DNA of 64,000 nt from Pseudoips prasinana (Eukaryota > Arthropoda > Insecta > Lepidoptera > Nolidae): positions 29,040,001 through 29,104,000 of the forward strand of contig OX621238.1 of assembly GCA_951640165.1 (NCBI GenBank), read 5' to 3'. Positions 53,178-62,544 of this stretch are shown one piece after another. The notes beneath the pieces are model-generated. The model was not told the DNA's origin, ran no database searches, and saw nothing but the letters and a program-made list of their open reading frames with translations. The position numbers and the translations under genes are program-made. Within the stretch, counting starts at the first letter, position 1; each line of letters begins with the position of its first letter.

Positions 53178-54270
53178 ATGAACGAGCCGCCTGATTTACC
53201 GGCCCCGGGGGGCGTAATGGTTCCCCCGGCGGTGAATTTTATTACTATATCAACTGTATCTAATGAGTCTGGAATGGACACGGATTGTTCCGCATCTCAA
53301 CATAAACTGAAAAAATCTAATTTTAATAAAATTTGCAAACATTGCAATAAAAAGAAAAGGAAGCACGCTCAAGCAGTAGATGGCAAAACGGGTTGTCGCT
53401 GTGGAGTAACTGAAAACAGTGACACAAACCCTACTAAAGAAATTGAAAATACTCTAGTACAAACACCAACTGTCATTCCTGCAATATCCTTTAACGATCC
53501 AGATTCCGAAAGTTTTTCTTCTATAGGAAGAAAACAATACGAAGCTCATGACAAGGCCCCATTTAATATTCATGTGCAAAGAGTAACTAAGTCACCTGAC
53601 GATGGAACTACTCTCCACCCAGTCTCATTCGGGAAATTCCTTTTGAGAAATGGTATAAAGAATATTGTTAATGGTTCTGTTAAGAGAATAGGCAGAAATA
53701 GAATTTCCCTAGCTTTCTCAAATTTTAGCGATGCTAATTCATTGTGACAGCATAGAAGTGAACAATTTAAAAGCCTTCATTCCATCATTTCAAATTACAC
53801 GAATGGGCTTTGTTCGTGGGGTACCATCTGACTGGTCAATTGAGGAAGTAATTGACAATATCTCGGTGCCTAGTGGGTGTGGTAAGGTTTTAAAGGTAAG
53901 GAGAATAAATTATAAATGTACCGAAAACGGTTCAACAGCGTGGAAACCGACACAAAATGTTGTACTTACATTTGACGGGCAAGTCCTGCCTCAAAGAGTT
54001 TATATGTGCTACAATGCACTACCCGTTAATTTGTACACTTACCCCACGATTCAATGTTTTAACTGCTGCCGCTTTGGGCATACTAAACTTCAATGTAGAT
54101 CTAGATCAAAGTGTTATAAATGCGGATCGGATATCATTCAAGTACTTATTATGACATTGACACAGTCCAATATTAAGATACCGTCCAACGTTGCCCCTAT
54201 AATTAATATGTTTAAATCATTAAAACCCGTCAATAATGGCAGTTCAGAAGATACTGCAGTGGAATTGTAG
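53178..54270 (+). pseudogene. LINE ORF1 (gag-like, CCHC knuckle), one frameshift
   Basis: It begins MNEPPDLPAPGGVMVPPAVN, is basic and Lys/His/Cys-rich early on, changes frame near 53735, then reads MGFVRGVPSDWSIEEVIDN and ends with zinc-knuckle sequence CFNCCRFGHTKLQCRSRSKC then YKCG. The product would bind the LINE RNA. Sequence after the second knuckle looks shortened. ORF1 overlaps the start of ORF2 by 35 bp. Confidence 0.82.
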
Positions 54271-56366
54271 AAGTGCAATTCCTAAAAAATCTGAAATTGT
54301 TCATTTGATAAACAAGTTTAACACTTGTTTATTTGCACTTTCAGAGACTTGGTTAAAACCAGGCTCTACTTTTAAAATTCCAGGATTTTCTTGCTTAAGG
54401 GATGATAGATCGGATGGCTATAGCGGTGCCGCTTTACTGGTCAGAAATACCATCCCTTTTTGCCCTCTAGTACTTCCTGCATTTAAAGATTTTTCCGTCG
54501 TAGCTGCACGGATAAATAATATATGTATTGTTTCTATCTACATTCCTTCTACTTCTTCTACAGCTTTACATCATCTTAATAACCTTATTACTCTTCTCCC
54601 TTGTCCATTCTTAATGTTAGGAGATTTAACTCCCATCACGTCTATTGGGGTAGTTCTATATCAACTTATTGCGGTGAACTGCTGTTAGAAATTCTAGACG
54701 CACATAATATTTGTATACTCAATTCTGGCTCTCCTACAAGACGTACAGGTCCAAACGAGAATATAAGTGCAATAGACCTTTCAATTTGTTCCCCTTCCTT
54801 AGCTTCAGCCTTAACATGGCATACTTACTTTATCACATACTTATGGCAGTGATCACTTCCCAATTGTTTTAAGTTTTCCCTCAAATGGTTCTCGAGATAC
54901 AAGAAGTTTTCACAGAATGCCACGATTAAAATACAAACTTAATAATGAAAACTTATGGGAGAAATTCAAAACTGTAGCTTAAACTTTCAAACTTACCTAG
55001 CTTATCGCAGGATGTAAATGAGTGTAGTAATGCATTTACAAATGCTCTCTTGCAAGCTGCAGACGAAACATTCCCTCTAAAAAATGTTGCTAATGGTAGT
55101 ATCCCTTCTCCTCCTTGGTGGGACAAGGAATGCACACAAATAGTTAAAGATAGGAAAAAAGCTGAAGAATTGTACAAAAATGATATGTCGGAAGAAAATT
55201 TTAAAACTGTATCTGGTGCTATAGCAAATGCTCGTAAATTACTCAAAGACAAAAAAATTAAAGGATGGAAAAATTTCTGTCTTTCCATTTCTCCTCGTGT
55301 TCATCCCTCGATAGTCTGGCAAAATATACGACGATTTCGTAATGGTGTTAGTGATTGTCGGATTTCTACTATACCTCCAAATTTAAGTGAATCATTTCTC
55401 AAGAATCTAGCTCCACTCTCGGCCCCAGAACATAATCTTTTTCAGTGTAACCTTCCTTTTGTAATTCCCCGTTGTCAATTTTCCCTGGATTCCACATTTA
55501 CTATGGAGGAACTACAGGGTGTTTTATCTAAAATTAAAAATTCCGCTCCAGGTGAAGACGGTATTCCATATTCATTCTTAGCCAACCTTAATCAATCTTC
55601 AATTCAGTATTACTTAGATTTAATTAATAAAGTAATGTTATCCGGAAATGTTCCATCTTCTTGGAAATCACAAATAATTATCCCTATTCTTAAACCAGAT
55701 AAACCACAATCACCGGCTGACACCTCCTCATATCGCCCTATAGCTTTATCCCCTGTAATTTCAAGAGTTAAAAATCGCCTTGAATGGATTATTGAAAATC
55801 GTGGAATATTATCTGAATCACAATTTGGGTTCAGGAAAGGCAGGAGCACCTTGGATAGTGTGGGCACTTTTGTGACTGATGTCCGAGTGGCATTTACAAA
55901 AAATGAATCTGCTCTTGCGGTGTTTTTAGATTTAAAATCAGCCTATGACAGAGTAAATCTTAATATTCTACAATATAAGCTACACAAACTTGGTATTCCA
56001 CCAATTATTTCATGTTTTATCATAAACCTCTTGTCAGGTAGAATAATTAGGCTGGACCAAGCTCGAGAACAGAGTAGACTGGTGTGGAATGGACTTCCAC
56101 AAGGATCTGTACTCAGTCCTATATTATTTAATTTATATACTTATGATTTGGCGTCTTCACTTTATAATTCTATTAACATCCTTCAATATGCCGATGACTT
56201 ATTGTTGTACTCCATTGGTAACACATTTAATTCAATATGTAGCGAAATATCAAATTCGTTAAATAATTTAAAAGTCAGGATGGATAAAAATGGTCTAAGC
56301 ATTTCACCGCATAAAAGTTCCGTAGTGCTCTTCACGCGTCAGCGATTGCATCCCCCCATTCTTATA
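54236..56366 (+). pseudogene. LINE ORF2, endonuclease and reverse transcriptase part
   Basis: The AP-like endonuclease starts ILQWNCRSAIPKKSEIVHLI and has LSETWL, RDDRSDGYSGAALLVR and a damaged GDFNSHH (one base lost near 54622), then GSDHFPIVLS after another shift near 54845. RT, open from about 55050, has PGEDGIPYSFL, SSYRPIALSP, ESQFGFRKGRSTLDSV, FLDLKSAYDRV, LPQGSVLSPILFNLY and the catalytic LQYADDLLLYS. A short gap between SPVISR and VKNRLEWI removes a few residues. Stops and shifts occur in the endonuclease; RT itself is open. Confidence 0.88.
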
Positions 56367-57654
56367 TTAGGTCTTTACCTATGAAATTGCCGTTCTGCAG
56401 TACTGGCCATTTCAAATCAAAATAATTTTTGTTTGGCTAAGAATTCTAATTTCAAATTAATTTTATTTTAAAAACATGGATTCTTTTTTCCAAAAGTAGT
56501 CATTTCTTTATTGATTAGTGTTACATTTTCATCGCATTTCAATCTTTTTCGACATCATGGATACGTTAAAAATTCGAGTAATTATGGAATATGAGTACCG
56601 TCGTGGCAGCAACGCGGCACAAGCGGCACGCAACATCAACGACGTTTACGGAGCTAACACTACAAACCAACGCACCACCTGTTATTGGTTTGCTCGCTTC
56701 CGTTCTGGAAATTTCGACCTGAAAAATGAACCTCGCGGTCGTCCGAAGACTTTGGTCGACAATGACGAATTAAAGGCGGTTGTGGAAGCTGATGATACAC
56801 AATCTACGGCTGAATTAGCAGCAGCTTTCGACGTTAGCGTCAAAACAATATTGGTCCATTTGCGTCAAATTGGCAAGGTAAAAAAGCTTGACAAATGGGT
56901 GCCCCACGAACTCAATGATCGCCAGCGCGAAGTACGCGTCGAGACGTGCCTTGCACTGCTCAACAGACACACAAATGAAGGAATTTTGAACCGCATTGTT
57001 ACCTGCGATGAAAAATGGATTCTGTTTGATAACCGCAAGCGCTCAGCAAGTTGGTTGGATCCTGGTTCAGCACCTAAACAATGCCCTAAACGAAAACTTA
57101 CCCCTAGAAAAGTGATGGTCACTGTTTGGTGGTCTAGCGCCGGTGTGATTCATCACAGCTTCTTACCAAACGGGGTGAGCATTACTGCAGATGTGTACTG
57201 TGAAGAACTGAGCACAATGATGGAGAAGCTGGCGCATCTCCAACCAGCATTGGTCAATCGCTCGTCTCCGCTGCTCCTGCACGACAACGCGCGACCTCAT
57301 ACTGCACAGCAGACGGTCTCCAAGTTGCAAGAACTGGGGTTGGAAGCTCTCCGTCATCCGCCCTACTCACCAGACCTTGCGCCTACAGACTACTACTTTT
57401 TCCAGAATTTGGATAACTTCTTGGCGGGAAAAAAATTCAATACCCGAGAGGCAGTACAAAATGCCTTTGAAGAATTTGTTGCCTCCCGTCCAGCTGATTT
57501 CTTTAAGAAGGGCATCAATAAACTGCCACTGCGATGGCAAAGATGCATTGATTGCATGGGTGATTACTTCAATTAATACAAATAAAAAAATTCATGAAAA
57601 AAATTCGTTTAAATTTTTTCATACAAAACGGCAATTTCATAGGTAAAGACCTAT
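56367..57654 (+). mobile_element. intact mariner element, copy 2, inserted in the LINE
   Basis: 1,288 bp, the same length and ends as copy 1, with TA at 56365-56366 and 57655-57656. It sits within the RT coding part of the LINE. Insert plus one TA is 1,290 bp, a multiple of three, so the frame of the LINE matches on both sides. Confidence 0.96.
56557..57576 (+). CDS. mariner transposase, 339 aa, intact, second copy
   Basis: Identical to the protein at 46068-47087 except near the C-terminus, where CIDCMGDYFN replaces CIHCMGDYFD. A further difference lies just before the ATG (GAC for GTC). All catalytic motifs are kept (CDEKW, LLHDNARPH, YSPDLAPTDY). Confidence 0.96.
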   Translation: MDTLKIRVIMEYEYRRGSNAAQAARNINDVYGANTTNQRTTCYWFARFRSGNFDLKNEPRGRPKTLVDNDELKAVVEADDTQSTAELAAAFDVSVKTILVHLRQIGKVKKLDKWVPHELNDRQREVRVETCLALLNRHTNEGILNRIVTCDEKWILFDNRKRSASWLDPGSAPKQCPKRKLTPRKVMVTVWWSSAGVIHHSFLPNGVSITADVYCEELSTMMEKLAHLQPALVNRSSPLLLHDNARPHTAQQTVSKLQELGLEALRHPPYSPDLAPTDYYFFQNLDNFLAGKKFNTREAVQNAFEEFVASRPADFFKKGINKLPLRWQRCIDCMGDYFN

Positions 57655-57656
57655 TA

Positions 57657-59048
57657 TATTTCGATAATTGCCGAATACCAGTTAAAAATCAAGTCAAGTT
57701 TCTGGGTGTTGTCTTAGATTCAAAGCTTCTCAATTTGATGAGATGCCTCTCGGGTGTTTGGTGGGGTGGACATCCGGTTTCTTTGAAGCTGCTTTACAAT
57801 GCTTTGGTACGAAGCGTTCTCGATTACGGGACCTTCATACTGGAGCCTTGTAATATAGCGGGTTTGAAGAGGCTGGATTCCATTCAATCAAAAGCTATGA
57901 GAATAATTACCGGAGCTATGAAATCTAGCCCTCTAAATGCATTGCAAGGTGAATGTAGCGAGCCACCGCTTAACCTGCGAAGGCAGTTCTTAGCTGATCG
58001 TCTGCTTTATCGTGTTTTACAATTCTCAAATAGCCCTTTAATCTTAAAACTTCATATTCTTGCAGATATCATTCAGTCATCAAACTATTGGAAGTACAAA
58101 ACACTTCCTTGCTTAGTAATAAGTTACTTGAGATATAAATCAATTCAGGCCCCGACACATAGATCTCGTACTCTTGACTTTTTTAACTGTAAATATGAAG
58201 CCTTAATTTACAATCCGTTTGTATACTATCTTTCTAATATTGATAAATACAATGCTAATATTTCCTTTAATTCTATTGTGCAAGATAATTGGCCAGGGTG
58301 GAATCACATTTATACAGATGCGTCCAAGCACCATTTAGATGATTTTGTAGGAGTAGGAGTTTATCATGTTCAATATAACATTGTCCAGAAAGTAAAATGC
58401 CCATCTCAAACGTCAGTTTTTACCGCTGAATGTCTTGGCATCGCTAAGGCTTTAGAATACATTCTTATTTTCAAACTTGGAAAAACTATCATTTTTAGCG
58501 ACTCTATGAGCGCATTACAGTCACTAACTCGATTTCCTTTCAACTCCAAACCTATTTTCCCTCTCTTAGCAGACATTAGAAGTAAGCTTTATGACTGTTA
58601 TATGAAAGGATTTTATGTTACTTTTGTATGGATACCTAGCCATTATGGCATTGTAGGTAACGAAAGGGCCCATAAACTTGCGAATGAGGCTGTGGTGTGT
58701 GGAGATAAATTCCCTTTTGAAAATTTTACTCACGACCTGGCTGCTCTTCCTAGAGTTTATCTCCGGGATTCCTGGGATTCAGTCTGGAAAAAGAGTAGCC
58801 AATTAAAAGGGAAGAATTATTTAAATATTCAACAAGAAATACCATCTAAACCATGGTTCGCTGGTATAAAACTTGACAAAATTCCTACAACCATTTTAAT
58901 AAGAATGCGTCTTGGTCATACATCTTGTCCGGCCCATCTTTCTAGGTTGCGTATTATAAATAGTCCGCAGTGTGAATGTGGTGATGACTTTGCGGATCTG
59001 GACCACATATTCTTCTCCTGTCCTAAACATGACCGTTCTTCCTTTTAA
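57657..59048 (+). pseudogene. LINE ORF2, RT thumb, RNase H and zinc knuckle
   Basis: Continues YFDNCRIPVKNQVKFLGVVL. About 20-25 residues are missing after LDSKL compared with the related copy at 62555. Next come GVWWGGHPVSLKLLYNALVR and RNase H with IYTDASKHH, FTAECLGIAKALEYI, IIFSDSMSALQSL and WIPSHYGIVGNERAHKLANE, all four acidic or histidine landmarks present. It ends with the knuckle CECGDDFADLDHIFFSCP. Open throughout, TAA at 59046-59048. Confidence 0.88.
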
Positions 59049-59278
59049 GAAAAGAAGAATGAGCATAATGGTACCCGGCTCCAATAGATATGATTGTAGT
59101 GTCGTTTAAAAGGTCTTACCAAGAGGAACAATTTTTACTATAGCCGCCACTCTCAAATCTGATTGCGTTTGAAGATAAACGACAGTCTTACTAACTAATA
59201 AAAACCCTGTTCCTTCAGTTTCACATGTTTTGACAACTAATCTGTCAAGAACGCGCCCTGAGTTCGCTGCATTTATTC

Positions 59279-59854
59279 ATGAACATGCTGTTCTGGGATA
59301 GCGTACACGCAGACGAATTCGTCCATATAATAAGGCAGAAAATAGATACCCCGAATCTTCTGCATATGTATGTAGAGAGAAAACGGCTTAACCACAGAAG
59401 AGTATATTTTCAGAGGATGGAAGCGAGCCAGATTGAAAACTTCCCTTCAATGACGGAGGAGGATATAATTCTATTAGCGCTAGGTACATACCAACTCAAG
59501 CTGGCAAGATCTTACTGTGCCGAGCATTTATCAAATGGTCTATATATAATTGAAACGTACAGAGAGGGAGCACTTGATGATCTGCCAGACTATGGCATAC
59601 ACGAAGATGCCTGGCTTTTGCGTGGACGAATCCAGTCGCGACATGTCCGTGTAAAAACATATTTTTGTTATATATTAATCAGCAGTGCAAATAATATTGT
59701 CCAACAGTATTGCACATGTTTAACCGGGCGACGTACGATCGGCACTTGTGCACATATAGTGTCCATCGTATGGTACTTAGGCTATGCGAGGCATACGGGA
59801 TTTACTGCTCCGGCATCTTTCCTCAATGCTGTTATAGTTGATACCGATATGTAA
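59279..59854 (+). CDS. SWIM zinc-finger protein fragment, probably transposon-derived
   Basis: A 191-codon frame ends ASFLNAVIVDTDM. The distinctive part is a SWIM-type zinc finger CxC...CxH: YCTCLTGRRTIGTCAHIVS followed by WYLGYARHTG, near residues 143-171. Upstream blocks (LHMYVERKRLNHRRVYFQRM, LALGTYQLKLARSYCAEHL) fit a dispersed arthropod family that I recall only as hypothetical proteins. In the +1 frame just upstream (59228-59300), NLSRTRPEFAAFIHEHAVLG also looks related, so the gene is frameshifted and truncated at its N-terminus. SWIM fingers occur in MULE and KDZ transposases, among others; I cannot choose. It lies between two LINEs. Confidence 0.6.
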   Translation: MNMLFWDSVHADEFVHIIRQKIDTPNLLHMYVERKRLNHRRVYFQRMEASQIENFPSMTEEDIILLALGTYQLKLARSYCAEHLSNGLYIIETYREGALDDLPDYGIHEDAWLLRGRIQSRHVRVKTYFCYILISSANNIVQQYCTCLTGRRTIGTCAHIVSIVWYLGYARHTGFTAPASFLNAVIVDTDM

Positions 59855-60023
59855 TGTTTTAAATCTACTCACTTATTGATAAAATATATGTTTTGTATTT
59901 AAAGAATGCTTGTTTTCTTACTTCTTTTAATAATAGAATCCTAAATGTGTTATATCATGTTATTCTAGCTTTATTTTACTTATATAAGTAGTTTGTAATA
60001 AATTCTTCATCATTTATAAAACA

Positions 60024-60194
60024 CAAGCTGTTCCCCGTGGTTTCACCCCTGCTGCTCGGCTCCTTTTAGTCGTAGCGTAGCGATGATATATAGCTTATAG
60101 CCTTCCTCAATAAATGGGCTATCTAACACTGAAAGAATTTTTTAAATCGGACTAGCAGTTCCTGAGATTAAACCTTTATAATAATAAGTATAGA
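60024..60194 (-). mobile_element. short Helitron-like element
   Basis: Minus strand starts TCTATACTTATTATTATAAAG and ends gaaccacggggaacagcttg (CTTG where other copies have CTAG), between A and T. Internal gactagcagttcctgagatt matches the family. Confidence 0.65.
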
Positions 60195-60553
60195 TAGTGA
60201 GATTACTGCTTTCCAAACGTGAATAGGGACAGGCGCCATGGTAGACGTTTTTCTGCATCAAAATGTCTATTCAATGATATATTAATGAGGACTATTGGAG
60301 CGGGTACCACGTTCCATACATTTTTGCCCATTGTTCTTTGATTTCCCTCCGTGTCCCGTTCCCGACATCCATAAATACCCTTCTTTATTCTGTGAATGCA
60401 TCTATGTATAATATATTTATTTATTTATTTGATTACATACCTATAAAATATTATTATAAAGTGCATACTTCCCCTATTCTTATCCAAAATCAAAATCCTA
60501 GTCTGATATTTAATTTTAAAACTATCCGTTTCCCTACCTTTACAAAGTTGTAA

Positions 60554-62423
60554 CCGTCGCACAGACGGGTATTTTGACAATCTACGCGGCCAAAACTATT
60601 TTTTGTTCTTGTTATTTTCTAAAGGATATAATTTAGTATAAAAAATACTTAACGTGATTTATAAAGACGTTTATTATTAAATATATATATTATAATATTT
60701 TTAGAAGTACTTAAATGTAAAAAAAGATATATTTGTAGCGTTTGATTTTATTTTGTTAGTTTTATTTCTCGCTCTCTGAAGAATCATGTTCCCAAGGCAT
60801 AAGAAGCGCGATAGTTTCTTTAAAAAAATCACTTTATTTTTCTGCTTTTTGAGCGTCTCATACAGCTTATAAGAGTATCTGTTGTCAAAAGCAACCGATT
60901 CAAAATATCTCTGTTTCCAAGCAATAAGCCAGTTTCTTCGCGAAATCTTTTCTGGATTTAGAGTTTCTTTTCATGCTGCAATTTTTTTTATTTTATTTCT
61001 CCTGTATACTTCTTCACTGGCAATTTATAAGCCTAATGGAGAATGCTTTCAAATAGTCGAATCCGAGCGTGTAAAATTGAGAGACCAAACTCGATAGCCT
61101 CGTGATTTATTTCTTTTTTATTGTCAACCTTGTTGAAATCTTTAGAAGTTGCACCACATATGTAGCATCGACTGTAGATTTCGTGCCAGTGGCCGCGTTG
61201 CAGACCTAGCCATCCACCATTGTCATGACAAAAATATGAATGACCGAATACTTGTTCCCATTCATGTTAACATCTGTGGCTCTTAGCGAATTAGAAGAAG
61301 TTTTCACGAAGTTAATTTCTTCTTCCGTTACATCTGTATTTTCTTTGGCAAAACGGAATCTTATAGAGGCACGAAACTACTCTGAAATATGTTGGCATCA
61401 GAGTCTGCATCATTTGCAAACTTTTGTTTGTCTCTATCTCTTCAGTTTTCCTCTTTTTAGTCCTTTCACTCGATTCGTGAAATAACTTAGATGGCCGTCC
61501 TGGTCGATTTTGTAAAATGGCGGGTATCTCAAACGTTCCTTCAAGCCATGAGTGGTTATTTTTCAGAAATACGTCCTCCTTCTTATGTGCCTTTAGCCAT
61601 CTTTTCTTAATTTGTAATTTGGAGTGCGAAAAGTTACGTTTCAAGGTCTCAATTTGTGCTCCTGTGTAATCTTCACTAGACAATAGATGACTTCTGAAGG
61701 AAGCAAGTTTTTCTTCAAAGTTAGGCAAATCATAACTTTACACACGATTAAACATGTATTTATGGGTCAATACTCTTACTCCCGAGGTACTTCGTGAACC
61801 TAAAGCAAAGATAATTTTTTTATAGAATTATAAGAATTTCAGTAATTTTATGGTACAGTACTCAAAAAAGTTCAAATTATCAAAACAAAACGTATCCGCG
61901 CTTATCCACGGCAGATTTTTTTAGTTTTTGCTGCTCAATGGTTCAAACTTTAATGTGTATAAGGAATTTTCGCGGGATCTAACTTGATAGTATAACAAAT
62001 AGACGACGAAATAAAAAATTACAGTGGAAAATCGCCCTAACATGTTGATATTTTCAAATTATTATATCTTACCTTTGTAATGATCAAATTAAAAAAAAAA
62101 GTTAATGAAATACAGCATAACTACCTGCAACGTCAGAATCCATCACAAACAGTTCTTAAATTGGCGCAATTTATTTAATATTTAACTTCAAAGTTAATGT
62201 TATTGCACGAGCGCCGAGAACAGATACAAACACAAGTCGAACGATCAAATTCCGAATAAAAGTATGAAGCGATGAGTGCAGGTAGGGGGGGGGGTGGAAA
62301 AGGTGGGTTATTGTTCCCGAGACTATCCCCTAGCTCAGGTAGTCATCCTATTCTAAATTATCTACAGTTTGTAAATTCCACTTTTGGCCGCGTAGATTAG
62401 CAAAATACCCGTATGTGCGTCGC
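60554..62423 (-). mobile_element. 1.87-kb TIR transposon of unassigned family, TAA flanks
   Basis: The ends are CCGTCGCACAGACGGGTATT at the left and, read from the right, GCGACGCACATACGGGTATT, continuing to TCTACGCGGCCAAAA: about 42 bp with roughly five mismatches. Both sides carry TAA (60551-60553 and 62424-62426), consistent with a 3-bp target duplication. The minus strand holds a decayed gene (60860-61728). A run of G lies at 62287-62296. Three-base TWA targets are typical of PIF/Harbinger, but I see no Harbinger transposase motifs. Confidence 0.75.
60860..61728 (-). pseudogene. decayed ORF of a dispersed hypothetical-protein family, inside the TIR element
   Basis: The first part (61728 to about 61440) is open: MPNFEEKLASFRSHLLSSED, then LKRNFSHSKLQIKKRWLKAH, WLEGTFEIPAI and RPGRPSKLFHESSERTKKRK. 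After a frameshift, further pieces follow down the strand: FANDADSDANIFQSSFVPL, EINHEAIEFGLSILHARIRL with FESILH, stop, AYKLP (about 61113-61018), and IQKRFREETGLLLGN (about 60955-60910). The order matches, from memory, a repeated hypothetical protein of arthropods and cnidarians, but its C-terminal half is missing. Function unknown; likely the element's own protein. Confidence 0.55.
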
Positions 62424-62544
62424 TAAATAATGAATATTACAACATAAACCTAAAAGCTACCTACCAGAAAGTTTGAGAATCTCAATACTCAAAACTGGCG
62501 GATGCACTGAACGTGCGAGCCATTGCTCCATAATAGGAGGCAAA

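Larger units (their letters stand above)
53150..59060 (+). mobile_element. near-full-length RNase H-bearing LINE (I-superfamily-like), interrupted by mariner copy 2
   Basis: Order: gag-like ORF1 (53178-54270), endonuclease (from 54236), reverse transcriptase (to 56366), mariner (56367-57654), RT thumb, RNase H and a C-terminal zinc knuckle (to 59048). An RNase H domain after RT places it in the I/R1/LOA range of clades, not in RTE or typical Jockey. Several frameshifts and at least one deletion mean this copy is dead. Both ends are approximate; I did not find target-site duplications. Confidence 0.88.

Noticed and set aside
55610..55867. 85-codon minus-strand ORF in the LINE RT
   Set aside because: Antisense to RT motifs FGFRKGR and SYRPIAL.
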